Source of the DNA: Desulfuromusa sp.
GTDB taxonomy: Bacteria; Desulfobacterota; Desulfuromonadia; Desulfuromonadales; Geopsychrobacteraceae
Assembly: GCA_021647765.1 (NCBI GenBank)
Contig: JAKIUD010000002.1
Coordinates: 1 to 64,000 of the forward strand
DNA: 64,000 nucleotides
Direction: 5' to 3'
Made by a program: the position numbers and the translations under genes. Below the pieces are notes generated by a model. That model had not been told where the DNA came from, made no database searches, and worked only from the letters and a program-made list of their open reading frames with translations. Of the stretch, positions 51,737 through 61,829 are shown in pieces; position 1 is the stretch's first letter; each line of letters opens with the position of its first letter.

Positions 51737-51884
51737 AACGGGACTATCCCCGCATGGGGGCTGTCCCAGAATTTTGCGGTGCGAACCGCTGCGATTCTTC
51801 GTGGGTCGTAAACTTTGGGACAGTCCCCGATGGGTCTGGGGACAATCCCAAGTTTACTGCAATACTGCTTAAACTAGCGCTATT
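51737..51884. repeat. palindromic repeat region, copy B
   Basis: Several GGGACTATCCCC, GGGGGCTGTCCC and GGGGACAATCCC units occur, with a GCGGTGCGAACCGC hairpin inside. Bases 51856-51877 are the exact reverse complement of 12933-12954, and TAGCGCTATT at the right end matches the terminal repeat there. It is REP- or MITE-like, lying between the convergent ends of dapL and the permease. Confidence 0.7.
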
Positions 51885-51914
51885 CCCAGCTGCCTCATAA
51901 AACATCCCAGTTTG

Positions 51915-53255
51915 TTAATACCATTTGAGCAGGTAGTAACGGACGTAGATATAGATCATCGACAGAAAAACGGTCAGGAGCATGACGGGCAGCCCATATT
52001 TGAGAAACTGTACAAAGGTGATTTTATGTCCCGCTTTTTCGCTTAGACCAACCACAATGACATTGGCAGATGCGCCGATAGGGGAACCGTTGCCACCGAG
52101 ACAGGCACCAAGCGCAAGCGCCCACCAGACCGGCATCATCGCCTGGTGTTGAATGTGCTCAACCGTTGCCATACCCGGAGCCAGACCGTAGACCTTATGT
52201 ACCATATCAATGAGCAGGGGATTCATGGTGGCAACAAAGGGAATATTGTCGACAACCGCCGAGCAGACCGCCGAGAACCAGAGCATGACCATGGCAAGCA
52301 TGGTCATATTTTCAGGCTGGGGATTGGTGACGGCGATCATCGCGCGTGACATGTCTTCCACGAGTCCGACCTTGACGATCCCTCCGATAATAATGAACAG
52401 GCCGATGAAAAAGAAGATGGTTGGCCACTCCACTTCGGCAAGAATACTGTGTGGGTCTTCACCTGAGATCAGTAGCAGTGTTGTTGCACCCATGAGGGCG
52501 ACCGTGGCGGGTTCGTAATGAAAAAATCCGTGGAGCATGAATCCAAGAATGGTCAGGATCAGGACAATCAATGACTTTTTCAATAGCATCGGGTCTTTAA
52601 TCTGCTCTCTTTCCTGGAGGGTCATGATCCTCTTTTTGAGTTCATCACGAACATGCAGCCGTTTTCCAAAAATCACTTTCCAGGCCAGCATCCAGAAAAG
52701 AAAAATGATGATAATTGCGGGGGTAAGGTGGACAATAAAGTCCATGAAATTGAGTCCCGCTTTGGAGGCAATCATGATATTTGGAGGGTCGCCGATCAGG
52801 GTCGCAGTGCCGCCGATATTGGACGCTAGCGCTTCGGTAATCAAATAAGGGATGGGATTGATCTCCAGCTGGTCGGCGATGAACAAGGTAACCGGCACGA
52901 GGAGCAGAACCGTGGTGACATTATCGAGAAAAGCAGAGCCAACAGCGGTGATAATTGCGAACAGGAGCATAATCCTGAAGGGCTCGCCTTTGGCTAACTT
53001 GGCACATTTGATGGCAACGTATTGAAAAACCCCAGTTTTTGTCATGATGTTAATGATGATCATCATGGAAATGAGAAGAAAAATAACATTCCAGTCAACG
53101 CCAAGATCAATATCATTAAATGCTTCATGCTGTAACAGAACCTTGGTCATCAGAACAAGAGCCGCGCCAAATAGGGCAACCTTGGTTTTGTGGATTTTTT
53201 CCGAGATAATGAGTGCGTAGGCCACAAGGAATATGATTGTTGCTGTCCAGAACAT
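51915..53255 (-). CDS. ArsB/NhaD-SLC13-type ion permease
   Basis: A 446-residue protein with about 11-12 membrane helices, of the ion transporter superfamily (citrate/arsenite/Na+/H+ antiporter-like). Paired motifs GSAFLDNVTTVLLLVPV (about 104-120) and GGTATLIGDPPNIMIAS (about 147-163) and the repeat AVCSAVVDNIPFVATMNP are typical. Substrate is unknown. The start codon lies 56 nt after the stop of a CBS-domain gene on the same strand, suggesting that adenine-nucleotide sensing is coupled to transport. Confidence 0.87.
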   Translation of the reverse strand: MFWTATIIFLVAYALIISEKIHKTKVALFGAALVLMTKVLLQHEAFNDIDLGVDWNVIFLLISMMIIINIMTKTGVFQYVAIKCAKLAKGEPFRIMLLFAIITAVGSAFLDNVTTVLLLVPVTLFIADQLEINPIPYLITEALASNIGGTATLIGDPPNIMIASKAGLNFMDFIVHLTPAIIIIFLFWMLAWKVIFGKRLHVRDELKKRIMTLQEREQIKDPMLLKKSLIVLILTILGFMLHGFFHYEPATVALMGATTLLLISGEDPHSILAEVEWPTIFFFIGLFIIIGGIVKVGLVEDMSRAMIAVTNPQPENMTMLAMVMLWFSAVCSAVVDNIPFVATMNPLLIDMVHKVYGLAPGMATVEHIQHQAMMPVWWALALGACLGGNGSPIGASANVIVVGLSEKAGHKITFVQFLKYGLPVMLLTVFLSMIYIYVRYYLLKWY

Positions 53256-53311
53256 GGATCACCCCGTTCATCTATGCAAATTGTATCAGAAAACTCTCCA
53301 TATCCCTGAGC

Positions 53312-53803
53312 TTAGAGCAATGAGAGATCCACGAGCTCCTTGTCGTTGAGATTGAACGCCGTACAGCTGTCAACCAGCTGTAAAAGGATATTCCGCCGCG
53401 TGATTTCTCCAAGGAGTTTGCCCTGCTCATCAAGCACCGGCAGCGTGTTGAAACCTCTTTCGGCAATCAGGGCGTCGGCTTCAAGGAGTTGATGGTAAGG
53501 GTGGAGATACGCAAACTTCGTGACCATGATATCTCTGGCGCACTTATCCTTGACCTTCTCAACCTGTTTTTGCAAGAAGTCGGCTTCATCAGTCAAGGAG
53601 CGAGCCAGATCTGCATTCATGTAGGAAGGGATGATTTCTTTGAGTAGATCCATGGCAGAGACAATCCCGAGCAGTTTGTAATTTTCGTCCACGATGTAGG
53701 CTTGTCGCGGTGTAGGGTCTGCGATTTTGCACAACAGACTTTTATAGTCACAGTCCGGTTTGGCGAGAACCAGTTTTGTCCACATACATTTAGAAACATC
53801 CAT
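53312..53803 (-). CDS. CBS-domain pair protein
   Basis: A 163-residue protein composed of two CBS domains (about 1-65 and 85-163; motifs KLLGIVSAMDLLKEI and KLLGEITRRNILLQLV). CBS pairs bind adenosine nucleotides and regulate partners. It heads a two-gene set with the permease on the same strand, and probably regulates it. AAAGG with a five-nt spacer is the ribosome-binding site. No fused catalytic domain is present. Confidence 0.86.
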   Translation of the reverse strand: MDVSKCMWTKLVLAKPDCDYKSLLCKIADPTPRQAYIVDENYKLLGIVSAMDLLKEIIPSYMNADLARSLTDEADFLQKQVEKVKDKCARDIMVTKFAYLHPYHQLLEADALIAERGFNTLPVLDEQGKLLGEITRRNILLQLVDSCTAFNLNDKELVDLSLL

Positions 53804-53976
53804 GGTAAACCTTTCTTTTGTGTTTTAAAGAGACACGTAAAATTCACCCTGCGTCAGCAGAAATCGACAAGAATCGTCGTGGGGAATAGTGGGCAGCATT
53901 GCAACAGGAATTATACCACTAAGAACTCTGACTACAATCGACCTGGAATGCTTTCCGGAGCGTTTTTATTCGTGAA

Positions 53977-56271
53977 TCATTGTTTCCTCTTTTTCACCCG
54001 AAAACCCGATTTTTCCAGTGCGGCAGCAAGATCAGTCTTTGTCTCTTGTGATTGGAGCTTTTGATCTGTTGTCCGTTTCGGTTTTTTAATCTGTTGTTTC
54101 ATCGGAGCACTTTTCGGTTTAACTTCACCGCTGCGCATAGTCAAACCGATCCGTTTACGTTGTAAATCAATCTCCAGCACCCGAACCTGCACTGGCTGGC
54201 CAACTTTGACCACGTCATTGGGATCTTTGATGAACTTGTCGGCCAGCTGGCTGATATGTACTAATCCATCCTGATGGACACCGATATCGACAAAAGCACC
54301 GAAGGCGGCAACATTGGTGACCACACCGTTCAAACTCATCCCCTCCTGAAGATCCTTGATCTCCATCACATCCTCCCGGAAGCTGGTTGAGATAAAGGTT
54401 TTCCGCGGATCACGCCCCGGCTTTTTCAGTTCACTGATAATGTCACGTAAGGTTGGCAGACCAACGTCGTCGGTCAGATAACGGTTGAGATCAATTGAAT
54501 CTAACCGGATCGTTTCGGCAAGCAGTTTCTGTAAGTCGACACCAACATCTGTAACCATCTGCTCCACCAGCTTGTAACGTTCTGGATGAACTGCAGTATT
54601 ATCAAGTGGTTGCTTGGCGTTGCGGATGCGTAAAAATCCAGCAGCTTGCTCAAAAGCTTTCTGCCCAAAACGGGGAACCTTGAGTAAATGTTTCCGCTGT
54701 ATGAATATTCCGTTTTGATTCCGATAGTCAACAATCGACTTCGCCAGCGATTCACTAATCCCTGAAACAAAGCTGAGCAATGCCCAACTGGCAGTATTCA
54801 GATCAATTCCAACGTAGTTAACACACGACTCCACGACCTCACTCAGTGCTTTCTTCAAAGCTGTCTGACTGACATCATGCTGATACTGACCCACTCCGAT
54901 ACTTTTAGGATCAACCTTGACCAGTTCGGCCAAGGGATCTTGCAACCGGCGGGCAATGGAGATCGCACCACGTACCGTCAAATCAAGATCGGGGAATTCT
55001 TCGCGGGCAATAGCAGAAGCGGAATAGACACTGGCTCCGGCTTCACTGACCATCACTACCGGGAGTTTTTGCCCCACCTTCTTTAGACACTGGCGAACGA
55101 ATTGATCCATCTCCCGACCAGCGGTGCCGTTGCCGATGGCGACCATCTCAACTTGATGGGTGCGAATAAGTCGCAACAAACCCTGCTGCGACTCTTCAAT
55201 CCGTCCTCTGCCAGTATGCGGATAGATAGTGGAATGTTCTAGAAAACGGCCGGTTTGATCAACCACCGCTAACTTGGAACCGGTACGCAGACCAGGATCG
55301 ACACCAAGAACCCGGTAATTTCCAGCGGGAGCTGCCAGAAGTAAATTACGCAGATTTTCGGCAAATACCCGAATTGCCTCTGCATCGGCAGTTTTTTTTA
55401 CCTGTAAGCGCAGCTCAACTTCAATCGATGGAGCCAACAACCGGTTATACGCATCTTCGATTACCAATCTGAGCCAATCGTGGTATGGATTTGATTCCGG
55501 GATCAACAACCGATTGAGACGTAAAAGAATCTCCTCTTCAGGAGCTTCGACCGACAATCGCAGAACATCTTCTTTTTCACCGCGGCGCATCGCTAGCATT
55601 CGATGGGAAGGGATTTGTCGTAGCAACTCACTAAAATCATAGTACATTTCATACTTGCTGACCGTTCCAGCTTTACCCCGAGCCGGTTGAGAACGGAATA
55701 TTCCCTGCTGCCAGGTCTGTTCACGCACTGTGGCACGTGCGGTAGCATTGTTAGAAAATTGCTCTGCCAGAATGTAACCAGCACCCTGAAGCGCCTTCGC
55801 TGCATCTTCGATCTCCCCGCTGGCAACAGCAAAAGGGGCTGCCAATAATTCCAGTGGTATAGAGGAATCAACCCTCTGAAAAATTTGCTCGGCCAACGGT
55901 TCCAAACCTTGTTCTCTGGCAATTGTCGCTTTGGTGCGTCGCTTCGGTTTGTAAGGCAGATAGAGGTCTTCCAGTTCCGTCTTCAGTCGGCAGGCCATTA
56001 ATTGCGCATGCAACTCTGCCGTCAACTTTCCCTGCTCATCGATTGATTTAAGGATCGTCTGCCGACGTTCATCCAGCTCTTTAAAATATGTCAGCCGTTC
56101 CTGTAATTGGCGGATTTGAACTTCATCCAGCTCTCCAGTTGCCTCCTTGCGATAGCGGGCAATAAAAGGGACGGTCGCGCCCTCATCAAGCAAAGTGACC
56201 GTTTGTGCCACCTGATTTTTCTGCAGACCAGTTTCTTCGATAAGAATCTGGAGGATATCAAACGTATTCAT
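53977..56271 (-). CDS. tex: Tex-family S1 RNA-binding protein
   Basis: Nucleic-acid binding protein with a role in transcription and stress. The 764 residues comprise an N-terminal helical domain, the YqgF/RNase H-like domain (about 325-450; LGVDPGLRTGSKLAVVD), two helix-hairpin-helix motifs (about 500-560), and a C-terminal S1 domain (about 650-720; LNGVVTNVAAFGAFVDIGVHQ). The start is put at 56271 (MNTFDILQILIEE) where similarity begins; the frame is open upstream to 56412. The ribosome-binding site is weak. Confidence 0.93.
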   Translation of the reverse strand: MNTFDILQILIEETGLQKNQVAQTVTLLDEGATVPFIARYRKEATGELDEVQIRQLQERLTYFKELDERRQTILKSIDEQGKLTAELHAQLMACRLKTELEDLYLPYKPKRRTKATIAREQGLEPLAEQIFQRVDSSIPLELLAAPFAVASGEIEDAAKALQGAGYILAEQFSNNATARATVREQTWQQGIFRSQPARGKAGTVSKYEMYYDFSELLRQIPSHRMLAMRRGEKEDVLRLSVEAPEEEILLRLNRLLIPESNPYHDWLRLVIEDAYNRLLAPSIEVELRLQVKKTADAEAIRVFAENLRNLLLAAPAGNYRVLGVDPGLRTGSKLAVVDQTGRFLEHSTIYPHTGRGRIEESQQGLLRLIRTHQVEMVAIGNGTAGREMDQFVRQCLKKVGQKLPVVMVSEAGASVYSASAIAREEFPDLDLTVRGAISIARRLQDPLAELVKVDPKSIGVGQYQHDVSQTALKKALSEVVESCVNYVGIDLNTASWALLSFVSGISESLAKSIVDYRNQNGIFIQRKHLLKVPRFGQKAFEQAAGFLRIRNAKQPLDNTAVHPERYKLVEQMVTDVGVDLQKLLAETIRLDSIDLNRYLTDDVGLPTLRDIISELKKPGRDPRKTFISTSFREDVMEIKDLQEGMSLNGVVTNVAAFGAFVDIGVHQDGLVHISQLADKFIKDPNDVVKVGQPVQVRVLEIDLQRKRIGLTMRSGEVKPKSAPMKQQIKKPKRTTDQKLQSQETKTDLAAALEKSGFRVKKRKQ

Positions 56272-56412
56272 AGGGCTTACCAGGATCCTTTTTCTGAATC
56301 TTTTGCGGTTAAAGCTTAAGGATGAGACGGAGAGCGATGCTATCACGCCGGTAAATATTTGCAAAGCAATGGTGTTTAAAACGCAAGGAGGTAAACGATG
56401 ACAAACAACCAA

Positions 56413-56438
56413 AAAGGGCGGCCATTTGGCCGCCCTTT
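56413..56438 (-). terminator. intrinsic terminator of the unknown lipoprotein gene
   Basis: GGGCGGCCA and TGGCCGCCC pair in a 12-bp stem (with AAA/TTT) and on the minus strand run into a T-stretch. It lies 20 nt beyond the stop of the lipoprotein at 56459-56956, and upstream of tex. Confidence 0.8.
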
Positions 56439-56458
56439 ACGCTACAAATACATATTAT

Positions 56459-56956
56459 TCAAAATTTACGCTTAGGTAACTTCCAAACATGGTTGCTCGA
56501 AGGTGATTCTGGGTCACTGTCAACAAAAGAGCCTTCATAACCGAAAGTAAAAGAGACAACCCCATCTTTAAGTGGGACACGGTTAGAAAAGGTTGTTATA
56601 GCATCCAGGCTGGTACTCAGCGTCCGGGCAATATCAAGATAATCAATGACCCGCAGATCCCTATCCAGAAGAAACAACTTTAATTTAAGATCCGGCACGC
56701 GGGTATAATTTATTTTGGAACTATCCGAAAAAGATAACGCACCATCAATATCGAGCTGATTGCCTTGCCGATCAAACGAATAGTCAACCGCTATATAAAG
56801 ATCCTGCCAACGCTGTCCTTCAACCTTCCCTAACGGCAGGTTGACCACGCCTTCTTCATCTGCCTTGGCTCCTTGATAATAAGTTGTCGTAGTCTGACAA
56901 CCAAAAAGGGTTAAACCAAACAAAAATGCGACAATAATCCATAATTTATTTTTCAT
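56459..56956 (-). CDS. predicted lipoprotein, function unknown
   Basis: A 165-residue protein with a signal peptide (WIIVAFLFGLTLFGC, lipobox LFGC near residue 20). The mature part looks like a small beta-rich domain (LYIAVDYSFDRQGNQLDIDG). No family is recognised. It has its own terminator. It is near a DUF1232-like small protein and a glyoxalase-like gene on the other strand. Confidence 0.65.
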   Translation of the reverse strand: MKNKLWIIVAFLFGLTLFGCQTTTTYYQGAKADEEGVVNLPLGKVEGQRWQDLYIAVDYSFDRQGNQLDIDGALSFSDSSKINYTRVPDLKLKLFLLDRDLRVIDYLDIARTLSTSLDAITTFSNRVPLKDGVVSFTFGYEGSFVDSDPESPSSNHVWKLPKRKF

Positions 56957-57132
56957 ATCTTCAACTCCAACTAAAGTGGTTATATATAGGTTTCACTATA
57001 TCAAGTAGAGAAAGATAAAGATAGGCCAGAGAGAAGAATTCTGCGGTTGATCCTCACGAAATGGTTTCAAATAGAATCTAAGGAATATGTTATGGTTAAG
57101 CCCATTCTTATATTCTTATCCGGGACTTAATT

Positions 57133-57333
57133 ATGAAAAAATTCGGTATATTTTTGCTTGGTCTGCTTTCAGTTATTTATCTATTAAACCCAACTGCAGG
57201 TTTTTTTGAGCTGATTCCCGACAATATTCCGATTATCGGCAATCTCGATGAGGCGGCAGCAGTTGCCCTGTTACTGATGTGTCTGCGTTATTTTGGCTAT
57301 GATCTGCCAAAGATTTTCACACCGAAACAATGA
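57133..57333 (+). CDS. DUF1232 (YkvA)-like small membrane protein
   Basis: A 66-residue protein with one helix at the N-terminus and another (AVALLLMCLRYFGY) near 47-60, joined by the motif ELIPDNIPIIGNLDEA (about 31-46) that recalls the DLIPDFIPVLGYLDD signature of DUF1232. Function unknown. It ends 60 nt before the glyoxalase-like gene on the same strand. Confidence 0.7.
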   Translation: MKKFGIFLLGLLSVIYLLNPTAGFFELIPDNIPIIGNLDEAAAVALLLMCLRYFGYDLPKIFTPKQ

Positions 57334-57392
57334 AGACCTGATTGCTATTACTTGGCAGGGTGACATTCACATCAAATGAAAGAAAGTCAAAA

Positions 57393-58025
57393 ATGAATCC
57401 GTGTTTTATTGATCACATCGTAATCACGGCACCAACCCTCGAAGCGGGTGCAGAGCTGGTAAAAAACACGTTGGGTGTGGAGCCTCAAGCAGGGGGAGAG
57501 CATCCCCGAATGGGGACACATAATTTGTTATTACGTCTTGGTGACGCAGTTTTTCTGGAGGTCATTGCGTGCAATCCCTTCGTGGAAAAACCGAAGCGAC
57601 CGCGTTGGTTTGCTCTGGATGATCTAAAAGAAGACACTCCTCCCAGATTAAAAACATGGGTTGTAAGAACCGAAGATATCCATTCTACATTGACAACGTG
57701 CTCGGAGTCTGTCGGTGACATTGAACCTATGAGTCGCGGAGAACTTGACTGGTATATTACCATCCCAAAAGATGGGAGCCTTTCGATTAAGGAGGGAGCT
57801 CCAGCGCTTATCCAATGGCAGGGAAAGCCCCACCCTGCAACACAATTAAAGGATCATGGACTGTCTTTAATCAAGTTGCAAATATTTCATCCCGAATCTG
57901 AAAGGTTATTAAAATTCCTCCGTTCTATTCACCTGGAAGGATCTGTCGAAGTATTAAACGGAGAAATGACCCGGATGTTAGCCCATATAAATACACCTCA
58001 AGGGATTCGAAAACTACATGTCTGA
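57393..58025 (+). CDS. glyoxalase-like (VOC) domain protein
   Basis: A 210-residue protein. The N-terminus (IDHIVITAPTLEAGAELVKNTLG) and the HPRMGTHNLLLRLGD stretch match the glyoxalase-like VOC fold. The start at 57393 (MNPCFIDHIV) is chosen from similarity; the frame is open 17 codons upstream. The ribosome-binding site is weak. Metal and substrate are unknown; the family often includes dioxygenases and lyases. Confidence 0.75.
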   Translation: MNPCFIDHIVITAPTLEAGAELVKNTLGVEPQAGGEHPRMGTHNLLLRLGDAVFLEVIACNPFVEKPKRPRWFALDDLKEDTPPRLKTWVVRTEDIHSTLTTCSESVGDIEPMSRGELDWYITIPKDGSLSIKEGAPALIQWQGKPHPATQLKDHGLSLIKLQIFHPESERLLKFLRSIHLEGSVEVLNGEMTRMLAHINTPQGIRKLHV

Positions 58026-58126
58026 CAATCAAACTTAACCGACCTGCCGAGCAGTTAATTTCAGCTCTTTTCCTGTCTCGATGACTGGTGTATGCTCAGA
58101 CCAAATTACTTTAAGGGAGTTCTTTT

Positions 58127-58840
58127 ATGTTACGTATGATTATTTCGTTGTTGTTATTGTTGAGTTTTCTCTCTTTATCTGCTTGTGCAGTTCAACGGCA
58201 AGAGCAAACCAGAGATGTCTCTGCGGCATTGACCGCACATTATCCGCAAATTAAATATCAGCAGATCAATCCAACGCCAGTGACAGGAGTTTATGAGGTT
58301 ATCGTTGAAAATGGTGAGATTGTCTATTTTGTGCCGGCTACGGGACATATGTTTTTTGGTGAGCTCTGGACTGACGATGCCCGCAATCTGACCCGGGAAA
58401 GAAAAAGTTATTTAATGTCTGATAAGCTGAAGTATTTCCCCCTTGACCAGGCAATTAAAATTGGCAATGGTCCCAATCAGGTCGTTGAAGTGACAGATCC
58501 TGATTGCCCTTTCTGTCGTCATAGCTCTGAGTTCTTTGCCGGTCGAGATGATGTGACCCGGTATGTTTTTCTCTTTCCTCTCGATCAGCTTCATCCACAA
58601 GCTGCAAACAAAGCTCGCTATATCTTATCTGCAAAAGATCCAGAACTGGCTTATGAAGAAGTTTTTAGTGGTATGTATGATGAGCAACCTCTCCCCCCTT
58701 TTACCGATAACGGTCAACTCGATTTACATCGGAAAATTGCCAACAAAGTTGGTATCAACGGAACACCGCAGTTCTGGATTAATGGCCAACATGTCTCCGG
58801 ATTTAATCCGCAGCAGTTTGAAACCCTGTTAAATAAATAA
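58127..58840 (+). CDS. DsbC-like thiol-disulfide interchange lipoprotein
   Basis: A 237-residue periplasmic lipoprotein: signal and lipobox LSAC near 20, an N-terminal DsbC dimerisation-like domain (about 30-100; YEVIVENGEIVYFVPATGHMFFGELW), and a thioredoxin fold with CPFC (in DPDCPFCRHS, about 125-134) and cis-Pro in NGTPQFWING (about 214-223). It is expected to isomerise or reduce disulfides. AAGGGAG precedes the ATG. A U32 gene follows in 13 nt. It may be anchored to the inner or outer membrane. Confidence 0.87.
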   Translation: MLRMIISLLLLLSFLSLSACAVQRQEQTRDVSAALTAHYPQIKYQQINPTPVTGVYEVIVENGEIVYFVPATGHMFFGELWTDDARNLTRERKSYLMSDKLKYFPLDQAIKIGNGPNQVVEVTDPDCPFCRHSSEFFAGRDDVTRYVFLFPLDQLHPQAANKARYILSAKDPELAYEEVFSGMYDEQPLPPFTDNGQLDLHRKIANKVGINGTPQFWINGQHVSGFNPQQFETLLNK

Positions 58841-58853
58841 GCCGGAACTCTAG

Positions 58854-61223
58854 ATGGATCAGAGCAAATTATTACGCCGTCCCGAGTTGCTTGCTCCCGC
58901 AGGCAGCATGGAAGCTTTTTTTGCTGCAGTCGATGCCGGTGCGGATGCTGTTTATACCGGGCTGAAAGAGTTTTCTGCCCGCGCCAAAGCAAAAAATTTC
59001 AGTTTGAAAGAGATCGAAAAAATTACCCATTATATGCAGCAGCGGGGAAAACGGCTCTATATTACTCTCAATACTCTGGTGAAAGAGAATGAACTATCGC
59101 AGCTGATCGATACATTAGGGGCTCTGGAAGAAATTGGTGTCGATGCTCTGATTATCCAGGACCTGGCGGTCTGGAAGCTGGCAAAAGATCATTTCCCGGG
59201 GTTGGAACTGCATGCCTCTACGCAGATGACCATCCACAATGCCGCTGGAGTTAAAATGCTGGAACGGATGGGTTTTACCCGCGGTGTTCTGGCCAGGGAG
59301 ATGACTCTGGATGAGATTGCTGCGATCCGGCAGCAAACCACTCTGGAGTTAGAGCAGTTTATTCATGGAGCCCTGTGTTTTTCTTATAGTGGACAGTGTT
59401 ATTTTTCCTCGTTTCTCAGTGGTAAAAGTGGTAACCGAGGGCGCTGTGCTCAGCCCTGCCGCCGCAATCATCGTTACCGCCAGCAGGAAGGCTATTACTT
59501 TTCTCCGAACGATCTTTCCGCAATTGATCTCCTTCCGGAGCTGGAACAAGCGGGTATCTGCAGTTTGAAAATTGAAGGTCGGATGAAAAGTGCTGAATAT
59601 GTCCACAAGGTTATCAGGGCTTATCGGCAGGCTCTTGATGCGCCGACCAATCAACGCAAAGCGATCCTGAAAGAGGCGAAAATATTACTGAAGGAGAGCT
59701 TTGGTCGTCAACCGACCCAGGGATTTTTATCTGGTGGACAACCCAGTGATATGGCGATTCCGGCGCATAAAGGGGCAACTGGACGCTATGTTGGCGAGAT
59801 TACCCAGATTCGTGGGGGAGAAATCAGTTTTAAAACCAAAGATGCTCTTCATTTGGGGGCTCGTCTGCGGGTGCAACCTGCTGTTGATAAAAGTGGCAAG
59901 GCGTTTACGATTCGGCAGTTAATTCTAGGAAAACGAACCGTCAACAAAGTTCCGGCTAATAGTTTTGTCAGTGTCCCTTCCACATTTATTAATGAGTTCA
60001 TGGTGGGAGACAGCGTTTTTATGGTCTCATCCCCGAGTGCTTTTTCGCTGAGTGATTCTGCTTGCCGCCGAAAATTGAGCAATGTTCGTCCTCCTGCTGA
60101 AATTGTCGATTTGCAGATCGAGGTGAATCCGCAGCAAATACAACTGACTGCAACCATTGGCGCTGAAACTCAGCAGTTTCAATTTGCTGTCGACAGTTTT
60201 CCCGCGGAACAAAAGGGGCTTGATAAAAAAATCCTCCAGCAAGTCTTTACTGTCACTGCCGATGCACCTTTTGTTTTGGGCAAGTTTAAATGTGGTCAAC
60301 TACCAGAGATCGTTATTCCACCGAAACAACTGAAACAGATCCGCCGTGATTTCTATGCCAAGTTAAGCAAAAATCATCAGCCACAAAAACAACAGTTCAG
60401 AACGGTACACTTGCAAGCTGCTCGCGAGGCACTTTTCCCTTTAGCCACAACTCGCCCAGAGAAACGGCAGATCCGAATTCAACTGAAAGATTCAAGGGAT
60501 CAGCGGATCCTGCAGGATCAATCGGTTGACCAGGTTCTGGTTCCTCTGACCGGGCAGAATATCCAACATGCTCATAAATTACTGCGGCGTTCAAAACAAC
60601 TTATCTGGGATATCCCTTTCGTTATTTTTGACAAAGACTGGCCTGACACCCGTAGTGTTATCCGCCAACTGGCACAGATGGGGTTTGACAATTTTCGCCT
60701 CAACAACTTGGGGCATTTTCCCCTCTTTGATAAGATTCAAGATCTGAATCTGTACAGTAGTTTCCGCCTTTTTTCTCTCAACAGTCAGGCTATTGCCGCT
60801 CTGGGAGAACTTGGGATCAGTGAAGCAGAGCTCTATATTGAGGATGATCGTAAAAACCTGTCTGATATTTTGCGCCATCAACTGCCAATTCCGACAGCGA
60901 TGACAGTTTATGCCAGTGCTCCCCTACTGACTTCCCGGGTAAAAATCAAAAATGTCCGTTCTGACAACCCGGTTCTTTCTGATCGTGACGATGCCTATCG
61001 GGTACAACAACGGCAGGGATTAACCTGGCTGAACAGTGAAACAGATTTCTCTTTTATTGCCAATATGTTAGAGCTGGAAAGTTTTGGCTGTCATAACTTT
61101 ATCGTCGATCTGTCCCACCTCGGCCCGTTCAGCCAACCGGGAAAACAGGTTCTTGATGCGGTCAAGCAAGGTTATGACCCGCAAGGAAGCAGTAAATTTA
61201 ATTATGCACGAGGTTTGGAATAA
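58854..61223 (+). CDS. peptidase U32 family protein, RlhA (YdcP)-like
   Basis: A 789-residue protein. The U32 domain (about 9-330) has the opening RPELLAPAGSMEAFFAAVDAGADAVY and the Cys-rich signature QFIHGALCFSYSGQC ... GRCAQPC (about 170-203), whose cysteines ligate iron-sulfur in related enzymes. RlhA hydroxylates C2501 of 23S rRNA; other U32 proteins act on tRNA or ubiquinone. A long C-terminal region makes it larger than E. coli RlhA (about 650). Functional choice is uncertain. Confidence 0.82.
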   Translation: MDQSKLLRRPELLAPAGSMEAFFAAVDAGADAVYTGLKEFSARAKAKNFSLKEIEKITHYMQQRGKRLYITLNTLVKENELSQLIDTLGALEEIGVDALIIQDLAVWKLAKDHFPGLELHASTQMTIHNAAGVKMLERMGFTRGVLAREMTLDEIAAIRQQTTLELEQFIHGALCFSYSGQCYFSSFLSGKSGNRGRCAQPCRRNHRYRQQEGYYFSPNDLSAIDLLPELEQAGICSLKIEGRMKSAEYVHKVIRAYRQALDAPTNQRKAILKEAKILLKESFGRQPTQGFLSGGQPSDMAIPAHKGATGRYVGEITQIRGGEISFKTKDALHLGARLRVQPAVDKSGKAFTIRQLILGKRTVNKVPANSFVSVPSTFINEFMVGDSVFMVSSPSAFSLSDSACRRKLSNVRPPAEIVDLQIEVNPQQIQLTATIGAETQQFQFAVDSFPAEQKGLDKKILQQVFTVTADAPFVLGKFKCGQLPEIVIPPKQLKQIRRDFYAKLSKNHQPQKQQFRTVHLQAAREALFPLATTRPEKRQIRIQLKDSRDQRILQDQSVDQVLVPLTGQNIQHAHKLLRRSKQLIWDIPFVIFDKDWPDTRSVIRQLAQMGFDNFRLNNLGHFPLFDKIQDLNLYSSFRLFSLNSQAIAALGELGISEAELYIEDDRKNLSDILRHQLPIPTAMTVYASAPLLTSRVKIKNVRSDNPVLSDRDDAYRVQQRQGLTWLNSETDFSFIANMLELESFGCHNFIVDLSHLGPFSQPGKQVLDAVKQGYDPQGSSKFNYARGLE

Positions 61224-61291
61224 TTTCGGTTGAGCAGTATAATCATAAAAGCCGGATCAAAAAAAAGATAGCAGAGGGGAGTAATCCAGAT

Positions 61292-61732
61292 ATGACACAA
61301 ACAATCGATGATTCTGTCTTTGCATTGATTCTCCGTTTTGCTGGGTTTAAGCAGGAACTCTCTTTTCATGCCGATGATTTTTTAAAAAAACAATTGCAAG
61401 AGATAGCGGCGCATATTAAGCAATGCCCGCCAGAGGAGCAAAGATCGCATGCCCTTAGATGGATTGAGCAGTATGCTGGTGAGTATCGTAAGTCCTGGAA
61501 TAAAGAGGTCATCACCAGGGAGGTTTTAGACCATAAGTGTTCGGATTGTCCGTTAGATAACGGCAGTGCTGCTGAACATTGTGAGATTCATGATCAATGG
61601 CTAGAGCTGCTGAAAAAATATGCCACCTATGAAATTAACTCTCAGGAATATGTCGAAAATGCTTTAGCACTTCTTTCTGCACACAAAGAAGACCTCAGAA
61701 TTAAGCTCAGTGCTTTGCCTCTGGAACAATAA
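61292..61732 (+). CDS. cysteine-containing unknown protein
   Basis: A 146-residue helical protein. A cysteine cluster HKCSDCPLDNGSAAEHCEIHD (about 81-101, broken here by reading order) suggests metal binding by CxxC plus C and H. No family is recognised. GGGGAG lies ahead of the ATG. It follows the U32 gene by 70 bp. Confidence 0.55.
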   Translation: MTQTIDDSVFALILRFAGFKQELSFHADDFLKKQLQEIAAHIKQCPPEEQRSHALRWIEQYAGEYRKSWNKEVITREVLDHKCSDCPLDNGSAAEHCEIHDQWLELLKKYATYEINSQEYVENALALLSAHKEDLRIKLSALPLEQ

Positions 61733-61829
61733 TCCAGCTTGATCAACGGTGGGATGATTTCTTCCAGATTCGTCTGCCCGATGCGCCATAAGTGAAATTT
61801 GATCTTTTTGACAGTGAAAGGAAGTTTTT

